Of a stretch of 64,000 nucleotides of DNA, positions 58,261 through 64,000 are shown piece after piece. A program made the translations under genes and the position numbers. The notes below the pieces were generated by a model. The model ran no database searches, had not been told where the DNA came from, and worked only from the letters and a program-made list of their open reading frames with translations. Numbering within the stretch: position 1 is the stretch's first letter; every line of letters starts with the position of its first letter. The DNA is taken from NCBI GenBank assembly GCA_010093485.1, contig MU001493.1:2220937-2284936 (forward strand). Reading direction: 5' to 3'. The DNA comes from Karstenula rhodostoma CBS 690.94. Lineage: Eukaryota > Ascomycota > Dothideomycetes > Pleosporales > Didymosphaeriaceae.

Positions 58261-59153
58261 AACCACGCGACCCCTTGAAGAAGCTTAACACATGCTACAC
58301 GACATTTGCCGCATCTACCCCGATCATCGTGATCTACCCTCCATGCGTGTCTCCATCCGTCCATCTATTCATCAATATATATCCATAGCAGCGCTATACC
58401 TTTTTCTCGCCTCTTCCTTTACTTCTTCTACCTTCGTTCGGTGACCATCTCAGCGCATGCTGTCTTGTCTCCCACGCGGTTGGATGTCAAGGTGCAACGG
58501 CCTTTCCTTTTTTTACGAAGGAGTGAACCATGTATCTACGTTAGCGACGACGTGGGGTCTTGATGCAGTGGGCAGGTGGAACAAAACTTCGTCTTATGGA
58601 TGGAAGACGAAGGGTAGATTTTATCAAAAAGCTAATATCAAACTAAGATAAACCCATTCGCAATCGTTCAACTGGTCATCGCGAACCGAGGCTCGCATGG
58701 TGTCGAATGGCTTTTACCTACAGAGCCAATGACGTCAACCGCACATGCGGAGTTGGCAAGGCGTGCGCAAAACTTTTCGCTGCTTTCCCGAAGCGCACAT
58801 GACAGTTGTGGCAGGTGCCAAGAGCGGCCGCTCTGTACGGTGCATAGACAATCACAGACACGGTTGAGAATGCGAAGGGTATGATCTCGAGCACGCCTCG
58901 AGGCTCTAATTGTTCATCGAAACGCCAGCTATTCCAGCGTCTCATAATGGAAGGAAAGCTCGAAGAAAGCTCCACCCACCCGGCACCAATTCCCTTCATC
59001 TAGACCCATTTTCGCTAGTAATGTTCGTTCGTCCGCACGCATGCTTGCCCCCAAACCGTTCCAATCGCTAGATGCCCGTTATCATGCTCGTGAATCCGTC
59101 GCAGCGCTCGTGCAACCCTTGGATGTTGCAGAGGCGTGTCATTGAGACCGTAT
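58261..59153. other. Intergenic between convergent genes
   Basis: 3' flanks of the Zn2Cys6 regulator and the Ran gene. No gene or RNA seen. Confidence 0.5.
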
Positions 59154-60012
59154 CTACAAGTCGGCGTCCTCCTCGTCGGGCAGAGGCATCTGCGCGGCGT
59201 CCGCCATCTCCTTCTGGTACTGGTCGAGCACAGCCTGATCGACCTGGACCTCCGGGGGAGCAAGGGCGGGGGCGGCGACGAACTCGAGGGTCTGGTTGCC
59301 GACGAGTTTCCGGGCGAGCCAGAGGAAGGGCTTCTCGAAATTGTAGTTGGATTTGGCCGAAATGTCGTAGTACTGCAGGTTCTTCTTTCGGTGGAAAGTG
59401 ATGGCCTTGGCCTTGACCTTGCGCTCCTTCACGTCGACCTTGTTGCCGGTGAGGACGATGGGGATGTTCTCGCAGACACGGACGAGGTCACCTAATGTTT
59501 GTTAGTCGGCGCTGTGCGGTTTTGGGGAATCAACTTACGGTGCCAGTTGGGCACGTTCTTGTAGGTGATACGCGAGGTGACGTCGAACATGATGATACCG
59601 CACTGGCCGTTGATGTAGTATCCATCACGGAGACCGCCAAACTTCTCCTGACCGGCGGTGTCCCAGACGTCGAACTGAATCTGTCCCAGGTTCTGCATGC
59701 TATCAGTATGCCGTCTACAGCGCGCAAACACGGGCGGAACGTACCGTGGTGAAGCCGAGAGGGTGGACCTCGACACCGAGCGTCGCAATGTACTTCTTCT
59801 CGAACTCTCCAGTCAAGTGGCGCTTGACGAAGGTGGTCTGAATCGATCGTTAGCCATTTGTTTTGGTGTTTGCGATCGCCCTGCGAATCCCCGCCATTGG
59901 AGGCTGAGCGCGCAAAAGAGCGACCAAAATTAGAAATCCTCACCTTTCCGGTACCACCATCACCGACAAGCACGAGCTTGAAGGTGGGGACACTTCCCGC
60001 GGCTTCGGCCAT
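59154..60012 (-). CDS. GSP1: Ran/Gsp1 small GTPase
   Basis: GTPase that drives nucleocytoplasmic transport and spindle assembly. Exons 59944-60012, 59745-59837, 59539-59692, 59154-59491; 217 aa, the normal length. G1 loop '[20 protein letters not shown]', switch I '[14 protein letters not shown]', G3 '[21 protein letters not shown]', G4 'LTGNKVDV', G5 '[16 protein letters not shown]', and the acidic C-terminal switch '[11 protein letters not shown]' that marks Ran rather than Rab. Introns are about 48-106 nt. Near-invariant sequence makes identification certain. Confidence 0.98.
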
Positions 60013-60478
60013 GGTGTGTGGTGTGTGGTTTGTTGTGGCGGGGTTGCGAGTGATGTTGTGGTCGCGCAAAAACTGCGGAAAAGTTAGATTCCAGCTGTCG
60101 GAAGCGATCGAGGGCGGGCGGCGTGCGCTCGTATTGTGCGCGGGCGTACCTTTAATGGGCGAGGTGGAGAGCGAGGGGCAGAAGGTGTGCAGTGTCGTGG
60201 GGCAAGAAGAGGGCCATGTTTTTATGGCTAGGTGAGTTGGCCAAGCGGGCCGGGCGGTGAGGTTGGTTAGTCAGCTAAAATTGCTTCACAGGCAACCGCC
60301 AGGCAGGCAGGCGACAAAGAGACAGTGCGGCCTGCGCACTCGCCGCCAGCGCACAGCACAGCGCAGGTGAAAGACGACATGTATTCTACTATGGAGCGAG
60401 AAACAAACGCCGGGATATCATGCCCATTCTCCCTGAACTCCGTGCTATGCAATTCTACACCCGCAAACCGAGGCCGCC
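60013..60478. promoter_or_regulatory. Ran gene upstream region
   Basis: 466 bp between the Ran start and the end of the NAS2 gene on the same strand. GC-rich, with a short CAGG microsatellite near 60299. Confidence 0.4.
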
Positions 60479-61346
60479 CTACAACGGCAGCAGGTTGCAC
60501 CCCAGCATCCCTCTGCCGCCCCAGTTGCTCCGCGGCGTGAGTCGCACCTCGATCGTCTCTGCCGGGCCTGCAGCGCCGGGCCGCAGTGCCTTCACGGTGA
60601 TGGGAATCTGTAGCCCGTTAGCATTGTCCCCGCACACGTGCAGCTCGAACCGTGTAAACTGGCCGGGCATGCCATCATCACGCACCCCCTCGTTCTGCGA
60701 CACCACCTGCGCGAGGCGCGCCAGCTTGTCGTGGTTTGTCCAGTCGACCCAGCCAAACTTGGTTATGCTGTCGCCCACCTGCAAGCCTGCTGTCTCAGCT
60801 GGGCTGCTTGCCACGACGCTGTTGACCTTTGCGAAAGGCGCTTCTAGGGCCGAAGGCGCAGCACTGCCTGCGCTGAGCGAGGAGGCAGACGCGGCTGTGG
60901 TGTTCTGGGCTTGCTCTTGCAGGCGCGCATGGTGCTCGTGCAGGCCCTTCTCGATGCGCGCCATGAGCTCCTTGTAGTCATTCTTGAGCCGGATTATGCG
61001 TGCGCGCGTTGTTCGGACTGTTCAACCCATCAGCACGCCCTCTCTCTCGTAGGTGGCGATGGTACTCTGAGCAACATCGACGTCTGCGCGTGGAAAGCCG
61101 TCGAACGTGGTGAGGGTCGTGTTCATGTGGACGCCGTGCTAGCAGAACAGTCAGACAAGCTCCCAGTGATCCACCAAGTCAAGTTCATACGGAATCCAGC
61201 ACTTGTCCAAGAGCTTTGAGCTCTGCCTCGACGCGGTCCTTCTCGGCGATGAGCTCCTGCAGGGACAACTGGTCCTTGGACACGCCATTCGAGTATCCTC
61301 CCGTCGTGGGGCCCGAGGCCACAGTCGGCGCGTGAAGGTCGTCCAT
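60479..61346 (-). CDS. NAS2: Nas2/PSMD9 proteasome assembly chaperone with PDZ domain
   Basis: Chaperone that binds Rpt5 during assembly of the 26S proteasome base. Exons 61191-61346, 61066-61138, 60479-61017; 255 aa. N-terminal helical region: 'LSLQELIAEKDRVEAELKALGQVLDSHGVHMNTTL', 'FPRADVDVAQIRTTRARIIRLKNDYKELMARIEKGLHEHHARLQEQ'. An Ala/Ser linker follows, then a PDZ domain: 'PFAKVNSVVASSPAETAGLQVGDSITKFG', to the end 'PRSNWGGRGMLGCNLLPL', which is the usual family terminus. Both introns (52 and 48 nt) are supported because skipping either breaks the conserved 'DVAQIRTTR' or 'LDSHGV' joins. Second donor is GTACCA, weaker than its neighbours. Confidence 0.94.
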
Positions 61347-62038
61347 GTGTAATCCCATGAAGAAACCGAGTGTTGATGTTAAATCCTGACCCTGGATCCG
61401 GGCACGGTGAGCTTGCGGGGTTTGGAGGGGAAGCTTAGGAACATTCGGAGGCTAGCGGCTTCCCTGCCTGGACTCTTCAACTCGCGTCGACGTCCTTCGC
61501 CTACGCGACGTGGTACACATCAGAACACGTCCTCATGCATTCGTGCAGTGACAATTCTGCGCAAGGACACATCCAAATAACGTGTCGGTGGTCGTGATTG
61601 CACACCGATAGGCATCCCGAGACAATCGTCACTCGCAGAGGGCACCGCGAGTCGACAACCTCTAGGGCAAGAGCTCGTTGGCGACTGCCTCACAAGTAGC
61701 TCCAAGCGCCATGTCGCACCTGCTCGACGAAGAAGACGGCATCCTCTTCATCTTGCCTCTCCGTGTTTCTAATGCCCTCGCACCTGGATACACCCACGCG
61801 ACAGCCCTTGCCTGCCGCTCATTCTTATCCATGTGGAGCACTGTCGCTGCGCGCTTTCCTTCGAACCCAAGCCAGTCCCTTTTCATGCATAGCCGCTACT
61901 GTCTCTCAAGATCCTTCTCGAGGCTCCCGAGCACTCGTCGTTCCTTTAGCCAGCGACTTTGGCATTCGAATAATATTTATCTCCCAGCCTCTCCTACCTC
62001 ACCAATGCAGCAGTGCCTGAACTGCCACCAAATTCGCA
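61347..62038. promoter_or_regulatory. Divergent region between NAS2 and the RhoGEF gene
   Basis: 692 bp. The plus-strand frame at 61711-62070 has no domain and overlaps the RhoGEF start, so I treat it as leader sequence. Confidence 0.45.
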
Positions 62039-64000
62039 ATGGCCTACGTGCTGTCCCTCCGGCCGCATAGTCCTCTCAAGCGCTCCTTCAGTGACAATCC
62101 CTATCTAGCTTCATGCTCGCCACTCAAAGATATCACCTTTGGGGCTCTCCGCGACATCACCCCTCGAAACGCTTCCGCGTGCTCACTCTATTCTCTCAGC
62201 TCGAATACGGCCGGTGTCTGGCTTCGAGGACCGGAGAACGCACCACCGCCCGCCTCTCGCTCCCTGTTAGACTTGGTCCCGGAAACAGATGGGCACCATA
62301 CCCACGCCGGAGTAGACGATCATGTGCCTCGAAAGCGAAGCTGTGGGCTCAATCGCCCGGCTCCTTCGTTCTCCAAGATTGCAACTCCCGCAAACCCCTA
62401 TTCAAGAAGAGCGAGAGTGACCACGCAACAATCGGAACATCTCCCAAGCGACTCTAGCTCACCCGAGCCGATGGTAGTCGATAACAACACCGACGATGAC
62501 ACCGAGTTCTTTGCGCTATACGAAGCTATCCATGTTCCGCTCCCAGAAGAACGCGGGTCGGACAATACGGCAAGCGAGGCCCAAGGAGACCCGGACGCGC
62601 ATGACGAGGATGCTGTCAGTTCGCAACCTTTCCGACGATGGATGAGCACTCTGCGGCGTCGGCACATTTACAGACACAGGGATCCCGTACTCGAAGTACC
62701 TCCCGTGGCGGTCGAAATGGTGGAAGACCAGGCATTGCTGTTTCCGCCAGCCGTGCCGATCATAGAAACAGCACGCAGATTTTCTGACTCCATGTCATCG
62801 TCGTTGGGATGCGTTACAGCAATACATTCCGCATCGATCACTGTCGCCAGTGCCAGCATCGCACCTCGATCCGACACACCCGGGGTTGCAGACAAAGTTC
62901 GTCTAGGAAAGAGAAGTAGTCATTACTCGGAAGCACGTAAATCTACGGAGAGCCACGGTGGGGCCTTGAGCACCATCATCGACGAAGGAGCATGGCTGCG
63001 GTTTGCTCAGCGACGCAAGGTTGTCGAAGAACTCATTTCCACAGAGGAGAGCTACATTGCGGACCTCAAGGTTTTGATTAATGTAAGTTGCCGCTTCATC
63101 TCTAACGAAGCGACTGGTAGCTGATGTGTTCCAAGGATTATTTCATGATCCTAAGCGGCGTGCCCGCATTACCAGCCCATGCACGACAAGCAATTCAACG
63201 AAACATATCTCAGATTCTACAGCTACATGAAGACTTGCTTGCTGAGCTTCATCAAGTGGTCCCTCAAGCAGACTTTACACAAAGCGCACATCAGGAGGCA
63301 TATCTTGTTACCAAAGCGAAGCACGTTCGCTTCCACAGTGCAGATCTCATGCCAGGACGATTTGTCGAGCACAAGATTACTCGAAGGCTTCGACATTCGT
63401 TGGACATCGGACGATCACCCGAACGACGGCCGCAGGGCCTAGTGACAGATACGAAAACCGTTGGGGACATTGCTAAGATCTTCAACAAACACGTGCGTGT
63501 CTTTCAAACTTTGGTGTCTGTCCAGGCTGAATGATTGGTAGATGAAGCGTTTCTTCACGTATGAAGAATATGGCGCGCATTGGACTACCATGTCCCAAGA
63601 TCTTACCTCGACGTGCAAAGGTCTCCATGGCTGGCAAGAATTCGAGCGTGGAGTGGAAGCTCTGTCCAAGGTCGTTGTATCGGAGAACAACCGCTCAACA
63701 AGCAGCCGAAAGGCTTTGAGTTTTCCAGATTTATTGATCAAGGTGCGAATGTACGCCAGCTGCTTGCTGATCCGGCTGACCTCTCTAGCCGATTCAGAGA
63801 GTTTGCAAATACCCACTCCTGTTCGGCGATCTCTGTCGGCATACACCTGTCTATGATGATCCGGAAGCGCATGCCGAGGTCGAGAAGGCGCTTTTCCGGT
63901 TGCAAGAGACGATACGTGAGGTCAACAAGGCCAAAGACGATCCCAAGACCCGTCGTTTGATTGAGATCACCTGGCAACTGCAGGACCGCTTGATGTTCCA
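62039..64000 (+). CDS. Rho guanine nucleotide exchange factor (DH domain), 5' part
   Basis: Exchange factor for a Rho-type GTPase, partial at the window end. Exons 62039-63082, 63121-63492, 63542-63742, 63789-64000+; 609 residues visible. The first 320 residues are disordered, with 'HSPLKRSFSDNP' and 'SPLKDITFGALRDITP', possible phosphorylation sites. The DH domain starts at 'RRKVVEELISTEESYIADLKVLIN', continues 'QRNISQILQLHEDLLAELHQVVP', 'MKRFFTYEEYGAHWTTM', and after the last intron the diagnostic 'PIQRVCKYPLLFGDLCRHTP' and 'KAKDDPKTRRLIEITWQLQDRL'. The PH domain or other C-terminal part would lie beyond base 64000. Splice donors are GTAAGT, GTGCGT and GTGCGA. Which Rho it activates cannot be seen. 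Confidence 0.93.

Noticed and set aside
1..64000. CRISPR arrays, rRNA genes, prokaryotic operons or phage genes
   Set aside because: None seen; the window is clearly eukaryotic with spliceosomal introns.

Overview
This is nuclear DNA of a filamentous ascomycete (Pezizomycotina). Genes carry many short GT-AG introns of about 43-110 nt, and one intron has a textbook TACTAAC branch site. The gene set is typical of the group: Nsp1, U5 snRNP 40K, Bet3, a SomA/Flo8-type LisH regulator, Ran, Nas2 and a RhoGEF. AT-rich repeats carry C-to-T/G-to-A changes of the kind left by repeat-induced point mutation (RIP). A Dothideomycete is my best guess, but nothing in the window proves the class.

Layout. 0-1.1 kb: 3' end of NSP1. 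2.2-14.2 kb: an accessory island bounded by copies of one dispersed repeat in opposite orientations. It holds a multi-pass membrane protein, a dead secreted amidase and an intact proteinase K-like subtilase. 14.7-23.4 kb: a housekeeping block with a conserved membrane protein, U5-40K, BET3 (with a 9-nt microexon) and a somA-like regulator. 25.7-32.4 kb: a second degenerate region with a small acidic-tailed protein whose start codon is split by an intron, a ruined secreted Lys/Cys-rich protein whose stops are all TAG/TAA, and an NLR-like P-loop NTPase gene broken by one TGA.

33.2-55.5 kb is the most notable part. It looks like a galactosaminogalactan (GAG) exopolysaccharide cluster: a 3102-aa Gtb3-type glycosyltransferase (minus strand), an Agd3-type deacetylase, an Ega3-type GH114 hydrolase and a Uge3-type UDP-hexose 4-epimerase. 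I could not find Sph3, the usual fifth member; a 4.8-kb stretch without a clear gene lies between ega3 and uge3. A Zn2Cys6 regulator follows uge3 immediately, and the somA-like gene lies about 10 kb from the other end. SomA is a known activator of GAG genes in Aspergillus fumigatus.

Working model of the cluster (family knowledge plus inference): Uge3 supplies UDP-Gal and UDP-GalNAc, Gtb3 polymerises and exports the chain through the plasma membrane, Agd3 removes some acetyl groups outside the cell, and Ega3 cuts the deacetylated polymer. 59.1-64 kb returns to housekeeping genes (Ran GTPase, Nas2/PSMD9, RhoGEF), the last running off the window.
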